From Azospirillum sp. (GTDB lineage Bacteria; Pseudomonadota; Alphaproteobacteria; Azospirillales; Azospirillaceae): 40,849 nucleotides of DNA. The stretch lies in NCBI GenBank assembly GCA_016124535.1, contig WGNK01000032.1:1-40849 (forward strand), read 5' to 3'. Position 1 is the first letter of the stretch; every line of letters begins with the position of its first letter. Both the position numbers and the translations under genes were made by a program. Below, in pieces: positions 1 through 8,890 of the stretch. The notes beneath the pieces are model-generated. The model was not told where the DNA came from. It ran no database searches and saw only the letters and a program-made list of their open reading frames with translations.

Positions 1-151
1 GCCGACATTTGATGCCGGGCGCGTTCAGCGCGGCGACGATCGCTCCCGCGTCCGTCGCCGCCTTGGTCTCGCGGATGATGCGGCACTCCGGATCGACGAT
101 GCAGATGCTGGTCTCATCCAGAGAGACATCCAGGCCGGCATGGTGTTCCAT
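1..151 (-). CDS. IS110-family transposase, N-terminal part (cut by window edge)
   Basis: The frame reads MEHHAGLDVSLDETSICIVD and continues to the window edge. This is the RuvC-like N-terminus of IS110-family transposases, with the first catalytic Asp in the GLDVS motif (about residue 8). The ATG at 151 follows a strong GGGAGGAG ribosome site. Only about 50 residues are visible, so the rest of the DEDD domain and the C-terminal serine-containing Tnp_20 domain lie outside the window. IS110 enzymes move their element without terminal inverted repeats; in the IS110 group a bridge RNA from the non-coding end directs target choice. Intactness cannot be judged from this fragment. Confidence 0.85.
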   Translation of the reverse strand, partial: MEHHAGLDVSLDETSICIVDPECRIIRETKAATDAGAIVAALNAPGIKCR

Positions 152-472
152 GTCCGCTCCTCCCATTCGATGTCCGCGCCCGTGCGGGCGCTGTTTCACC
201 CATCGAAATGAAGGCCATATCGGCTGCGTCAAGCTGCCAGCCACCGATGCCCGATTACCCCACGGTGCACCCGCTCGCCGCGCGCAACCTGCCGTTCCCA
301 ATCGCGACCGACCCAGAGGCGCCGCCGCTGCGCCCCGAACGGCACTTTCCCATCTCGATCCCGACCATCCGCCGAAGACGGGCCGTCGCCCTGGCGCGCA
401 GGATGCCCAGGTGCCCCTGCTGCGCCAGACCGACCGCACCCGAATTGATGCTCGTCTTATGGCGCAGTAAGA
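152..472. other. Non-coding flank, possible IS110 left end
   Basis: This is 321 bp between the transposase start and the end of the AEC permease gene, with no convincing gene on either strand. Part of it should be the left end of the IS110 element, because the transposase points away from it. A perfect 6-bp stem with a GTGC loop (GCGCCC/GGGCGC) sits at 176-191. In IS110-group elements the segment upstream of the transposase encodes the bridge RNA, so such an RNA could start here. I cannot define the element boundary, since this family leaves no inverted repeats. Confidence 0.4.
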
Positions 473-1387
473 TTAACCGGCGCCCCCGAGCACCAGGGGC
501 AGAGTCAGCGCCGCGAGCAGGGTTTCGGCGGTGATGATCCCGGCGATCAGCCGGTGGTCGCCCCCCATCTGGCGGGCCAGCACATAGGATGACGCCGAGC
601 AGGGCAGGGCATTGAACAGCACTGCGATGGTCAGAGGCAGCCCATCGAGACCGAAGGCGCGCCCGAGCCCCCAGGTCAGGCCGGGCAGTACCAGCAGCTT
701 GAGCAGGCTGGCCCACAGCACGCCGTGTCCGGCGGCGCGCGCGGCGGCGAGGTCGAGACCGGCGCCGACCGCGAGCAACCCGACCGGCAGCGCCACCCGG
801 CCCAGCGCCTGGATCACCTCGCCGATCACCGGCTGCGGACCGATGCCGCTCAGGTTGAGGGCGAAGCCCAGCGCCACCGCGATGATGATCGGGTTGCGCA
901 GCAGCCCGAGGGCGACCGCGCGCGATCCCTTGCCGTTGCCGGCGACGAAATGGACCAGGGCCGTGACGCACAGCACATTGACCAGCGGGACCACGAACGC
1001 GATGCCGACCGCGGTCAGCGACAATCCCGCCGCACCATAAAGTGCCTTGCCGGCGGCCAGCCCGACATAGGTATTGGGCCGCATCGCGCCCTGGAACACC
1101 GAGGAGAATGCCGGCCCATCGAGGCCGAGCGGACGGCGCAGCACCAGGACCAGCACGGCGATCGCGAGGACTCCGGCGGTCATCGCCCCGGCCATGGCGA
1201 ATACTTTGGGATCGCGGAGGTTGGCACGCCACAACTCGCCGACGATCAAGGCCGGAAAAAACAGGAAATAGGTCATGCGCTCGGCGCCCGGCCAGAACGC
1301 GTCGGCGACCAGCGCCCGGCGACGCAGCCAGAACCCCAGCAAAATCAGCAAAAAGATCGGCGCCAGCGCGGTGATGACCGGGATCAT
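473..1387 (-). CDS. AEC-family (auxin efflux carrier-like) permease
   Basis: The 304-residue protein is almost wholly hydrophobic with about ten membrane segments, the usual size and topology of the AEC/Mem_trans family. Typical features are the N-terminal VITALAPIFLLILLGFWLRR segment, the FFPALIV helix, and the paired half-repeats separated by a short polar loop around residues 150-165. Bacterial members move small carboxylates such as malonate, or other organic anions; the substrate here is unknown. The start ATG at 1387 is the only good one but has a weak ribosome site. It stands alone on the minus strand, divergent from the MAPEG gene, with about 170 bp between them that must hold both promoters. 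Confidence 0.85.
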   Translation of the reverse strand: MIPVITALAPIFLLILLGFWLRRRALVADAFWPGAERMTYFLFFPALIVGELWRANLRDPKVFAMAGAMTAGVLAIAVLVLVLRRPLGLDGPAFSSVFQGAMRPNTYVGLAAGKALYGAAGLSLTAVGIAFVVPLVNVLCVTALVHFVAGNGKGSRAVALGLLRNPIIIAVALGFALNLSGIGPQPVIGEVIQALGRVALPVGLLAVGAGLDLAAARAAGHGVLWASLLKLLVLPGLTWGLGRAFGLDGLPLTIAVLFNALPCSASSYVLARQMGGDHRLIAGIITAETLLAALTLPLVLGGAG

Positions 1388-1554
1388 CGGTTGTCAACGG
1401 CGGACATCGGCGCTCCTGGCGGGTTTTCCTTCGTGATCGAAGATAGCCATCGGCCACCCGGCCCGTCCAGCCACGATGGCGGCCGGCAGACTTGCCAAAC
1501 CTGCGGCGCTGGGCGGATAATTGGCGGCACCCTCCCGGCCCGGAGTTTCCCGCC

Positions 1555-1947
1555 ATGACGCTGACCACACCTTTGACCGCTCTGGTGACCGCATTGGCGC
1601 TGATCCAGTATTTCCTGGTTTCGGCCAAGGTCGGCTGGGCGCGGGGGCACTACAAGGTGCCGGCACCGGCGATCGACGGGCCGCCCGAATTCGCCAGAAT
1701 TGTCCGGGTGCAGGCAAATACCGTTGAGCAGCTGGTACTGTTCCTGCCGGCGCTGTGGCTGTTTGCACTGTCGGTCGGCGACAGATGGGCCGCAGGCCTC
1801 GGGTTGCTCTGGGTGGTCGGCCGGGTGATCTACGCCGCCGGCTATTATGCGGCGGCGGAGAAGCGCCATCTGGGCTTCCTGCTGTCGATCGTGCCGTGTG
1901 CCGTGATGGTCGTCGGTTCGGCGATTGCGGTGCTGATGTCGCTTTGA
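1555..1947 (+). CDS. MAPEG family membrane protein
   Basis: This 130-residue protein has four predicted membrane helices and the MAPEG signature: a polar stretch after helix 1 (roughly residues 25-50) with the FARIVRVQANTVEQL motif, where R and N/E residues form the glutathione/active-site region in characterised members. The family covers membrane glutathione transferases and eicosanoid enzymes; bacterial members are mostly of unknown substrate. The ATG at 1555 was chosen because the protein then begins directly at helix 1 and a GGAG lies about 10 nt upstream; a longer in-frame extension upstream looks non-coding. Confidence 0.85.
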   Translation: MTLTTPLTALVTALALIQYFLVSAKVGWARGHYKVPAPAIDGPPEFARIVRVQANTVEQLVLFLPALWLFALSVGDRWAAGLGLLWVVGRVIYAAGYYAAAEKRHLGFLLSIVPCAVMVVGSAIAVLMSL

Positions 1948-1984
1948 CCGCCAGGCTCCGGATAGCGCGGACCGCGCGGCGGCC

Positions 1985-2317
1985 TCAAGTCCGGAAGATG
2001 AAATAGACCGCACCGACCATGCAGGCGAAGGCCGCGAGATAGTTCCACCGCAAGCCTTCGCCGAGCACGGTGATCGAGAACACCGCAAAGACCGTTAAGG
2101 TTATGACCTCCTGGAGTATTTTCAGCTGGGCGCCGCTGTACCCCTCGTCGAAATAGCCGATTCGATTGGCTGGAACCGCCAGGCAATATTCAAGAAATGC
2201 CAGTGCCCAGCTGATCAGGACAACCCGATAGGTCACCACGTTCGGATAAAGCAGATGGCCGTACCATGCGGCCGTCATAATGATGTTTGAGCCGATCAAG
2301 AGCACGATTGTCAGCAT
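1985..2317 (-). CDS. DUF486 (DMT-like) small membrane protein
   Basis: The 110-residue protein has four membrane helices and matches the DUF486 family, with the conserved WYGHLL and LEYCLAVPANRIGY-type segments and a C-terminal EGLRWNYLAAF helix. It resembles half of a drug/metabolite transporter and probably works as a dimer, but no function is established. It lies 13 bp downstream of ruvX on the same strand and is likely co-transcribed. I chose the ATG at 2317, giving the usual family N-terminus MLTIVLLIGSNI; an upstream ATG at 2362 would overlap the ruvX end and add 15 polar residues. Confidence 0.8.
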   Translation of the reverse strand: MLTIVLLIGSNIIMTAAWYGHLLYPNVVTYRVVLISWALAFLEYCLAVPANRIGYFDEGYSGAQLKILQEVITLTVFAVFSITVLGEGLRWNYLAAFACMVGAVYFIFRT

Positions 2318-2330
2318 TGATAATCCAATA

Positions 2331-2843
2331 TTAACGGGAAATCGAGTCCGGGCCGGCAGCATCCTGCTGATGCCTCAGGGCGTCGAGCGCTCCTTGCAGG
2401 ATGTAGGCCGCGGCGGCTTTATCCACCACTTCGGCGCGGCGCTTGCGGGTCATGTCGGCCTCGATCATGAAGCGGGTGACCGCGCTGGTGGACAGCCGCT
2501 CGTCCCAGAATGCGATTTCGGGTTCGGCGGGGAAGCGTTCGGCCAGGCGCAGCAGGTTGGCGGCGAACTGGTGGGCGGCGCGGGCCGCCTGGCCCTGGGT
2601 GCCGTCCATATTGACCGGCAGGCCGAGGATCAGGCCGCCAACGCCGCGCTCGGCGACGATCGCGGCCAGCGCCAGCGCATCGGCGGTGAATTTGGTCCGG
2701 CGGAGGGTGACGATCGGCGAGGCGACCGTCAGGCCGGGGTCGCTCAGCGCCAATCCGATCGTCCTGGACCCGAGGTCAAGGCCGAGCAGCCGCTGCCCGC
2801 GGGGGAGAAGGGCCTTGAGCTGGCTGAGGTTGCGGATCGCCAT
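2331..2843 (-). CDS. ruvX: RuvX/YqgF, putative Holliday junction resolvase and pre-16S rRNA nuclease
   Basis: This 170-residue RNase H-fold nuclease has the family motifs LLGLDLGSRTIGLALSD (first catalytic Asp, about residue 23), GGLILGLPVNMDGT and FWDERLST (catalytic Glu) and a late VVDKAAAAYILQ motif with the last Asp. In bacteria YqgF is implicated in maturing the 5' end of 16S rRNA and was proposed as a Holliday junction resolvase. The ATG at 2843 gives the standard N-terminus. It is divergent from gatC, with 52 bp between the two start codons holding both promoters. DUF486 follows in the same direction. Confidence 0.92.
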   Translation of the reverse strand: MAIRNLSQLKALLPRGQRLLGLDLGSRTIGLALSDPGLTVASPIVTLRRTKFTADALALAAIVAERGVGGLILGLPVNMDGTQGQAARAAHQFAANLLRLAERFPAEPEIAFWDERLSTSAVTRFMIEADMTRKRRAEVVDKAAAAYILQGALDALRHQQDAAGPDSISR

Positions 2844-2895
2844 GGTGGGTGCTACCGTCCCGGCCGGTCGGGTGACGGAGGGAGACCCATAGCGC

Positions 2896-3183
2896 ATGTC
2901 AATCGACAAGGCTACCGTGGCGAAGATCGCCCATCTGGCGCGGATCAAGGTGCCCGAGGAAGACCAGGAACACCTGGCCGGCGAACTCAGCGCGATCCTG
3001 ACATTCGTCGAACAGTTGAACGAGGTCGACACCGACACCGTGCCGCCGATGACCAGTGCGATCGCGCATAAGCTGCGCCGCCGGCCCGACGTGGTCGACG
3101 ATGGTGGCGATCGTGAGGGCATTCTGGCCAATGCGCCGGAACGTGCCGAGGGTTTTTTCGTGGTGCCGAAGGTCGTCGAGTGA
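2896..3183 (+). CDS. gatC: Aspartyl/glutamyl-tRNA amidotransferase subunit C
   Basis: The 95-residue protein has the full-length GatC pattern: an N-terminal helix with [12 protein letters not shown], then the [17 protein letters not shown] segment and the C-terminal [10 protein letters not shown] end. GatC wraps around GatA and GatB in the GatCAB complex that converts Glu-tRNA(Gln) or Asp-tRNA(Asn) to the amide form. A strong GGAGGGAG site precedes the ATG. The stop codon overlaps the gatA start as TGATG, which suggests translational coupling. Confidence 0.95.
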   Translation: MSIDKATVAKIAHLARIKVPEEDQEHLAGELSAILTFVEQLNEVDTDTVPPMTSAIAHKLRRRPDVVDDGGDREGILANAPERAEGFFVVPKVVE

Positions 3184-4664
3184 TGTCCGAGTTGACCCGC
3201 CTCGGCATCGCCGAGGCTTTGGCCGGGCTGGCCCGCAAAGATTTTTCCGCGATCGAGCTGACGTCGGCGCATCTCGACGCGATGGCGGCGGCGCGACCGC
3301 TCAACGCCTTCATCACCGAGACGCCGGAGCGGGCACTGGAGATGGCGCGCGCGAGCGATGTCCGGCGCGCCCAGGGCGAGTCCGGGCCGCTCGACGGGGT
3401 GCCGATCGCGATCAAGGACCTGTTCTGCACGACGGGTGTCCAGACCACCGCGGGCAGCCGCATTCTGGACGGCTTCACGCCGCCCTATGACTCGACGGTC
3501 ACCGCCAATCTGTGGCGGGCCGGTGGGGTGATGCTGGGCAAGGCCAATCTCGACGAATTCGCCATGGGCTCGTCGAACATCACCAGCGCCTATGGTCCGG
3601 TGGTCAGCCCGTGGAGCCCCGGCGAGCCCGGCGCCTGGACCCGGCGGCTGGTGCCGGGCGGCTCGTCGGGTGGTTCGGCGGCGGCGGTGGCCGCCCGCTG
3701 TGCCATGGCGGCGACCGGTACCGATACCGGTGGCTCAATCCGCCAGCCGGCCAGTTTCTGCGGGATCGTCGGCCTGAAGCCGACCTATGGCCGCTGTTCG
3801 CGCTGGGGCATCGTCGCCTTCGCCTCGTCGCTCGACCAGGCCGGACCAATGACCCGTTCGGTCGAAGATGCCGCCCTGATGCTGGGCGGGATGGCCGGCT
3901 ACGATCCCAAGGATTCGACCAGTGTCGACCGGCCGGTGCCCGATTACCGCGCGGGTCTGACCGGCGATGTCCGGGGCCTGCGCATCGGCATTCCCAAGGA
4001 ATACCGGGTCGACGGCATGCCGGCCGAAATCGAGGCGCTGTGGCACCAGGGTATCGCCTGGCTGAAGGCGGTGGGCGCGGAGCCGGTCGAGGTCAGTCTG
4101 CCCCATACCCGCCATGCTCTGGCGACCTACTACATCGTCGCCCCGGCCGAGGCGTCGTCCAATCTGGCGCGTTACGACGGCGTCCGCTTCGGGTTGCGTC
4201 GGGCCGGCGGCAGCCTCAAGGACCTCTACGAGGAGACCCGCGGCGCCGGCTTCGGCACCGAGGTGCGCCGGCGCATCCTGATCGGCACCTATGTGCTGTC
4301 GGCCGGCTACTACGACGCCTATTACCTCCAGGCGCAGAAGGTGCGCACACGGATCTCCTGGGACTTCCGGGATGCCTTTCAGCGCTGCGACGCGATCCTG
4401 ACCCCGACCGCGCCCTCTACCGCGTTTGCGATCGGCGAGAAGATGGACGACCCGATCCAGATGTACCTGAACGACGTGTTTACCGTGCCGGCCTCCCTGG
4501 CCGGGCTGCCGGCCATCTCGGTACCGGCCGGGCTCGGTGCCGATGGTTTGCCGCTCGGGCTCCAGTTGATCGGCCGGCCATTCGACGAGGAAACCGTGCT
4601 GCGGGTGGCCCAGGTTCTGGAACAGGCCGCGGCCTTCCGGGAGCTACCGCCCTGCGTCAGGTAG
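3183..4664 (+). CDS. gatA: Aspartyl/glutamyl-tRNA amidotransferase subunit A
   Basis: This 493-residue amidase-signature enzyme supplies ammonia from glutamine to GatB. The catalytic triad is visible: Lys78 in PIAIKDL, cis-Ser at about 161 in GGSSGGS and the nucleophile Ser at about 185 in DTGGSIRQP. The length is normal for GatA. The ATG at 3183 overlaps the gatC stop by one base; the GTG just before it is less likely. gatB does not follow: the next gene is an unrelated protein after about 360 bp without genes, so the third subunit must be encoded elsewhere. Confidence 0.95.
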   Translation: MSELTRLGIAEALAGLARKDFSAIELTSAHLDAMAAARPLNAFITETPERALEMARASDVRRAQGESGPLDGVPIAIKDLFCTTGVQTTAGSRILDGFTPPYDSTVTANLWRAGGVMLGKANLDEFAMGSSNITSAYGPVVSPWSPGEPGAWTRRLVPGGSSGGSAAAVAARCAMAATGTDTGGSIRQPASFCGIVGLKPTYGRCSRWGIVAFASSLDQAGPMTRSVEDAALMLGGMAGYDPKDSTSVDRPVPDYRAGLTGDVRGLRIGIPKEYRVDGMPAEIEALWHQGIAWLKAVGAEPVEVSLPHTRHALATYYIVAPAEASSNLARYDGVRFGLRRAGGSLKDLYEETRGAGFGTEVRRRILIGTYVLSAGYYDAYYLQAQKVRTRISWDFRDAFQRCDAILTPTAPSTAFAIGEKMDDPIQMYLNDVFTVPASLAGLPAISVPAGLGADGLPLGLQLIGRPFDEETVLRVAQVLEQAAAFRELPPCVR

Positions 4665-5022
4665 CTGCAACCGTCACACCCGGCCGATACGATCGCCCGA
4701 GGCCGTGGCGGTTCGGGCTTGCCGGCGCACCCACGCCTCCGACGCAACTCTGCCCAGGGTCGAACCGATCCTCAGCCCCGCAGCAGTGATCACGTGCCAA
4801 GGGTGGCCAATTTCATGCGCGGTTTCTTAGAACCATGCCTGGCTGCGCCGCCGTACCGACATACCTCCTATCAGGCCCTCATCCGATCAAGCCCCCCGGA
4901 ACCGGAACCGGAACCGGGACCGGGCAGGACGGCGGCCAAGACCGTCGGCGACGGATGGAGATCACCCAAGGCCGGGCGAGCAGGATCCCGGCCTGGCTTG
5001 TCGAAACAGGGAGCCCGTGCGC
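4665..5022. other. Non-coding interval downstream of gatA
   Basis: About 358 bp where gatB might be expected. I see no gene, no GatB remnant and no clear terminator. The only distinct structure is the short CCGGAA repeat listed separately. The promoter of the following unknown gene should be in its second half. Confidence 0.5.
4896..4925. repeat. Short tandem CCGGAA-type hexamer repeat
   Basis: Five consecutive hexamers occur: CCGGAA three times, then CCGGGA and CCGGGC. It lies about 100 bp upstream of the unknown 409-residue gene in non-coding DNA. Hexamer runs can vary in copy number by slippage and so change promoter spacing, but five partly degenerate units is short. Confidence 0.7.
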
Positions 5023-6252
5023 GTGTCCAAGGATCCGCTTGATTTTACCAGCGGTCTGGAGCTGTTCCATGCCGATGCCGCGAAGATCAAGGACGACATC
5101 GCCTATACCATCAGCGACGGTAACCAGTTCTGGTTCGTCCTCCCCGATGGCGTCCTGCCCGACCCCCGCAAGGTCGATGTTTCGCTGCCCTATCTGCGCT
5201 TCACCGCCGAGGGGCGACGGGACTGCATGCTGACCCGCGCGCTTTTCGGTCGCAACAGCAGTGTCGTCACCGACCAGGTTACCGGCGAAAAGCTGTTGCT
5301 CGACTTCCGCCCCTGCGTCCTGGTCGGGCGCAATCTGGAAGGCAAGGCGTTCACGCGAACCGCCGAAAGCGGCGCGGTGCCTGCTGAACATGAGCAGTCA
5401 AGCGCGCCGCCCGTCGAACCGCCGGCCACGGATGTCGAAGCCGAGGGCACGGAAATTCCCGATATCGGGGAACTGCTGGATGGGTTGCAGCAGACCCGCA
5501 AGTCGCTCGATACCATCGACTCCCTGCTGGCCGCGCCCGACGCCTTGCTGGTCCAGGATGACGACCGACGGCGGGAGTTGCAGGAGACGATCGCCGAAAC
5601 CAAAGACCAGGTGTTGATCGGGCTCGGCGATTTGGGCGAGCTACTGTCGCGCAAGCCCGAGGGCGATCTTGAAGAATGGCGAATGGGCGTGTCCAAGGCG
5701 GTCTCGGCAACGATCGAAGCGATGATGACGTTCGAGGGCGTGTCGGCCCACCTCCAGGAACAGAAGCGTCACGAACTGGAGGCGCTGCGCAAATCGATCG
5801 AATCCTATTTCGCAACCATCGACCCAACCGTCGATGGCGAAGCCTGCAGAAAGTTTTCGTCGGGGATAAATAAGATCATCCTCAGCGACCACAAGGATAC
5901 GCTGACCGACCGTCGCGTCCGGTTGACCGCGCAGATTGGCAAACGCTACGACAGCATCGTGGTCGCACTGCAGGACTTGATGCCGAAAGGCGTCACCCTG
6001 CCCCTGATCCCCTTTCCCTACCTGGAACCGGCGCAGGGCTATAAGGCCAGGCTGGTGCTGAACATGGTCCACGTGGTCATTGCGGTCCGCTACGGTAGCT
6101 TCTCGATCAAGCTGGATACCTCGGGCTTTCAGCGCCTGTTCATCGAGATGAAGGGCGGCGATACGCAACGGGCGCCACGGGTGCACATTGTCGATCGCCG
6201 CCGTTATGCCGCGGCCCGGCGTGCCATCAATGCGGTACGGGAAGGTTTCTGA
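5023..6252 (+). CDS. Unrecognised 409-residue protein with central helical region
   Basis: I do not recognise this family. The N-terminal 105 residues look like a compact mixed alpha/beta domain. A Pro/Glu/Ala-rich linker follows (about 115-145), then a long charged helical region (about 145-330) rich in Leu, Glu, Lys and Arg that could form coiled coils. A C-terminal part (about 330-409) contains short hydrophobic strands and ends in an Arg/Ala-rich helix. There is no signal peptide or membrane segment, so it is probably cytoplasmic. The GTG at 5023 sits 9 nt from an AGGGAG site; the GTG at 5017 is only 3 nt away and less likely. Codon use looks like its neighbours. Confidence 0.8.
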   Translation: MSKDPLDFTSGLELFHADAAKIKDDIAYTISDGNQFWFVLPDGVLPDPRKVDVSLPYLRFTAEGRRDCMLTRALFGRNSSVVTDQVTGEKLLLDFRPCVLVGRNLEGKAFTRTAESGAVPAEHEQSSAPPVEPPATDVEAEGTEIPDIGELLDGLQQTRKSLDTIDSLLAAPDALLVQDDDRRRELQETIAETKDQVLIGLGDLGELLSRKPEGDLEEWRMGVSKAVSATIEAMMTFEGVSAHLQEQKRHELEALRKSIESYFATIDPTVDGEACRKFSSGINKIILSDHKDTLTDRRVRLTAQIGKRYDSIVVALQDLMPKGVTLPLIPFPYLEPAQGYKARLVLNMVHVVIAVRYGSFSIKLDTSGFQRLFIEMKGGDTQRAPRVHIVDRRRYAAARRAINAVREGF

Positions 6253-6286
6253 TCGGCGGCCCGCCGGCCACCCCATCCCCAGACAC

Positions 6287-7153
6287 TCAGTGGGCGAGCA
6301 ATACCGGCACCTTGGCGTGGCGCAGAACATGGCGGGTGGCTCCGCCCAGGATCATCTCGCGCATCCGGCTGTGGCCGTAGCCACCCATCACCACCAGGTC
6401 GTCGCCCTGCCGGCCGGCGGCATGCAACAGCGCCGCCCCGATCGATTCATGGCCGGCGTCGATCGGCACCACTGTCGCCTTGATGCCGGACCAGGCCAGA
6501 TAGTCGGCGAGGCGGTCGGAGGCATGGAGGTCCAGTTCATAGGCTTCGGCGGTCATGACGTGAACCGTTTCGGCCCGTCTCAACAGCGGCAGCGCGCCGG
6601 CGACCGCGCGAGCGGCCTCGGCACCGCCATCCCAGGCGATGGCGATCGAGGTGCCGACCGCGGCGGGTACCTCGGCCGGCGCCAGCAGAACCGGCCGGCC
6701 GCCATAGAGCAGCACCGATTCGAGAATTTCCGTGGCGCCCGGATCCAGGGCGACCGCGGCCTGGTCGATCACCGCAAGGTCACTCACCCGGCTTTCCCGG
6801 ATCATCGCGTCCGGTGGATTGCCGACGACTTCGCGCCAGCGGACCGACGGGTGGTCAAGCGACACGGCGGCCTCGACGATCGCGGTGCCGGCGACCGCAA
6901 CCGCGGTATCGAACTGACGCCGCGCGATCTTGCGCCGGGCCGCGGTCGCGGTTTCGGCGGCGCGAAGAATCTGCTCGATCACCGAAGCCGACAGCCCGTC
7001 GCCCAGCATCAGCATCGATTCGCGCGGGTCGGGCTGGGCGAATACCGCCTCGACATGGCCGTTGAACCTCTTGGCGACCCCGAGTGCTGTGGCCAAGGCC
7101 GCCCCCTCCGCCTCGACCCCGATCATGGGAACCAGAATGGTACGATAACTCAT
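6287..7153 (-). CDS. Universal stress protein, tandem-domain (UspA family)
   Basis: The 288-residue protein holds two Usp domains. The first starts at MSYRTILVPMIGVEAEG and the second at about residue 160 (TSIAIAWDGGAEAARAVAGAL). The second ends with the ATP-binding pattern G-x2-G-x9-G-(S/T), seen as GGYGHSRMREMILGGAT, so that half probably binds ATP; the first half lacks a clear copy. Such proteins support survival in stress and respiration-limited growth. The ATG at 7153 follows a strong GGGAGG site. It lies downstream of the APH/P-loop kinase gene on the same strand with a 77-bp gap, and convergent with the unknown gene ending at 6252. Confidence 0.93.
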   Translation of the reverse strand: MSYRTILVPMIGVEAEGAALATALGVAKRFNGHVEAVFAQPDPRESMLMLGDGLSASVIEQILRAAETATAARRKIARRQFDTAVAVAGTAIVEAAVSLDHPSVRWREVVGNPPDAMIRESRVSDLAVIDQAAVALDPGATEILESVLLYGGRPVLLAPAEVPAAVGTSIAIAWDGGAEAARAVAGALPLLRRAETVHVMTAEAYELDLHASDRLADYLAWSGIKATVVPIDAGHESIGAALLHAAGRQGDDLVVMGGYGHSRMREMILGGATRHVLRHAKVPVLLAH

Positions 7154-7230
7154 AACAGCCTCCCGCAGGTTGAGCCGCGCACCGGCCCCGCCGGGCCGGC
7201 CGCCGGGAACCGGCCCAGACACCGGTATCG

Positions 7231-8865
7231 TTACGATCCCCTTGAATTTGAGGTCGGCCCTTGGTGGTTTCCAGGCGGACACGGTGGCGCAGGGGGGCGC
7301 GCAACGGGAACGGCATCGAGTGCCTCAGCCGCGCGCGCCAGCACCGCGGCGGGATCAGCCGAGGCGTTGAGCCGGGCCCAGGCGATCTCACCCAAGTGAA
7401 AACCTCCCTGGCGTCGGACAATCGCGGGCGTGGCGTCCGACAGGTCGCCGATCCGCCGCGCCACCCGGTCGATCAGGGTCGCAGGCGCCGCGTCGAGCCA
7501 CAACCCGCTGAACCGGACTCCGGCCCGGACCGCCACCTGTTCGATTGCCTGGCGCTGGTCGGGGCGCGCGAAGACGGCATCGGCGATCACCGCATGGCCG
7601 GCGGCAAGGACCTGGCCGGCCCGCTCGGCCATCACGCCATAGACTTGGTCGGTCACGGCTTCCCGATAGGCCGCTTCGGGCAACCGCTCGGTTTCGGCTG
7701 CCCCGAAACGCTGTTTACGCAAGGCATCGCTATGCAGCAATACCGCGCCCGGCGCCGCGCCCAGCGAAGGCGCCAAGGCCCGCGCCAGCGTCGATTTGCC
7801 GCTGCCCGACAAGCCGCCGATCGCAATCAACCGGGGTGGCGGCGACTCGACGAGGGCGACCGCCAGGTCGAGATAGCCCGCCGCCTCGGCGGCCAAGGCT
7901 GCGGCGGTCTCCGGATCGCTCACCGCGGCGGCACTGGCATCGACCTTGGCACGCACCGCGGCACGCGCCGAGAGGTAGAGCGGCAGCAGCGCCAGCCCGT
8001 CGCCTTCGAAATGGCGGGTGGACCAGCGATTGAACAAGAGATTGGCTTGCGGCCGCAGGCCCCGTTTCTCCAGGTCCATCAGCAGGAAGGCGAGATCATA
8101 GAGGCGATCGATCACCGCGATCCGGTCATTGAACTCGATGGCGTCAAACAGGGTGGGCCGGCCGTCGAACAGGCAGATATTGCGCAGGTGCAGGTCGCCA
8201 TGGCAGCGCCGCACCCTGCCCTCGCGGCGCCGGCGGTCGATCAGGGCGGCGTGGCGGCCGAGGGCGGCGCGCGACGCCGCGGCCAGACGGTCGAGCCGCG
8301 ACTCCGCGAACAGCCGCGGACTGCGGTGCAGTTCCTCCAGATTGTCTTCGACCACCCAACCCATCGCTGCCGCGCTGCCGTGGTCCTCGGGACCGCTCCA
8401 CGGCTCGGCGCGAGCGTGAAACTCGGCGATTGCGTCTGCCAGATCGCGGATCAGCGACGGGGTCAAGGCTCCGGATTCGGCGAGGTGGTCGAACCGCGCC
8501 GCCTGATCGAAGCGCCGCATCACCACGACCCAGTCGAGGACTTCGGCGGCTTCGGCCGCAGCCTCATCGATCAGGGCGATGCTGCGATCCTGGCGTTGCA
8601 CCACCGCGGCGACGCCCAGATAGAGCGCCGGTGCAGTTCGCCGATTGAGCCGAAGCTCCGCCCGGCACGCGGCCCGGCGGCACTCGAGCGTGGAAAAGTC
8701 CATGTAGGGGAAGCGGACCGCCCGTTTCAGTTTGAAGGCCCGGTCACCGGCCAGAAACACCATGGCGCCATGGGTGGTAAGGGTTGCGACCGGCTGGCCG
8801 CCGTGACTGGCAGGGTCGGCCAGAAAGGCGATGACCGCAGATTGCTCTCCGTTGGCCATAACCAT
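7231..8865 (-). CDS. Aminoglycoside phosphotransferase-like/P-loop kinase fusion
   Basis: This 544-residue protein joins two domains. Residues 1-330 are an aminoglycoside phosphotransferase-like kinase with the catalytic loop HGDLHLRN at 222-229 and the metal-binding FDAIEFND segment after it. Residues 345-530 are a P-loop kinase with Walker A GLSGSGKST at 351-359. This fusion is a known widespread bacterial family (COG2187 plus COG0645) with no settled substrate; it should not be read as an antibiotic resistance gene. The C-terminal tail is Pro-rich. A GAGG lies upstream of the ATG at 8865. Pairing with a universal stress protein downstream suggests a stress-related role. Confidence 0.9.
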   Translation of the reverse strand: MVMANGEQSAVIAFLADPASHGGQPVATLTTHGAMVFLAGDRAFKLKRAVRFPYMDFSTLECRRAACRAELRLNRRTAPALYLGVAAVVQRQDRSIALIDEAAAEAAEVLDWVVVMRRFDQAARFDHLAESGALTPSLIRDLADAIAEFHARAEPWSGPEDHGSAAAMGWVVEDNLEELHRSPRLFAESRLDRLAAASRAALGRHAALIDRRRREGRVRRCHGDLHLRNICLFDGRPTLFDAIEFNDRIAVIDRLYDLAFLLMDLEKRGLRPQANLLFNRWSTRHFEGDGLALLPLYLSARAAVRAKVDASAAAVSDPETAAALAAEAAGYLDLAVALVESPPPRLIAIGGLSGSGKSTLARALAPSLGAAPGAVLLHSDALRKQRFGAAETERLPEAAYREAVTDQVYGVMAERAGQVLAAGHAVIADAVFARPDQRQAIEQVAVRAGVRFSGLWLDAAPATLIDRVARRIGDLSDATPAIVRRQGGFHLGEIAWARLNASADPAAVLARAAEALDAVPVARPPAPPCPPGNHQGPTSNSRGS

Positions 8866-8890
8866 CGCGCTGCCTCAGGACCGGCCCTCT

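Noticed and set aside
255..1628. A 457-codon minus-strand open frame overlapping the AEC permease gene in another frame
   Set aside because: Its translation is Arg/Gly/Ala-rich without any domain, as expected for an alternative frame of GC-rich DNA; the permease frame has clear membrane helices.
7231..8865. Antibiotic resistance reading of the aminoglycoside phosphotransferase-like domain
   Set aside because: The fusion to a P-loop kinase defines a common housekeeping-type family not known to confer resistance.
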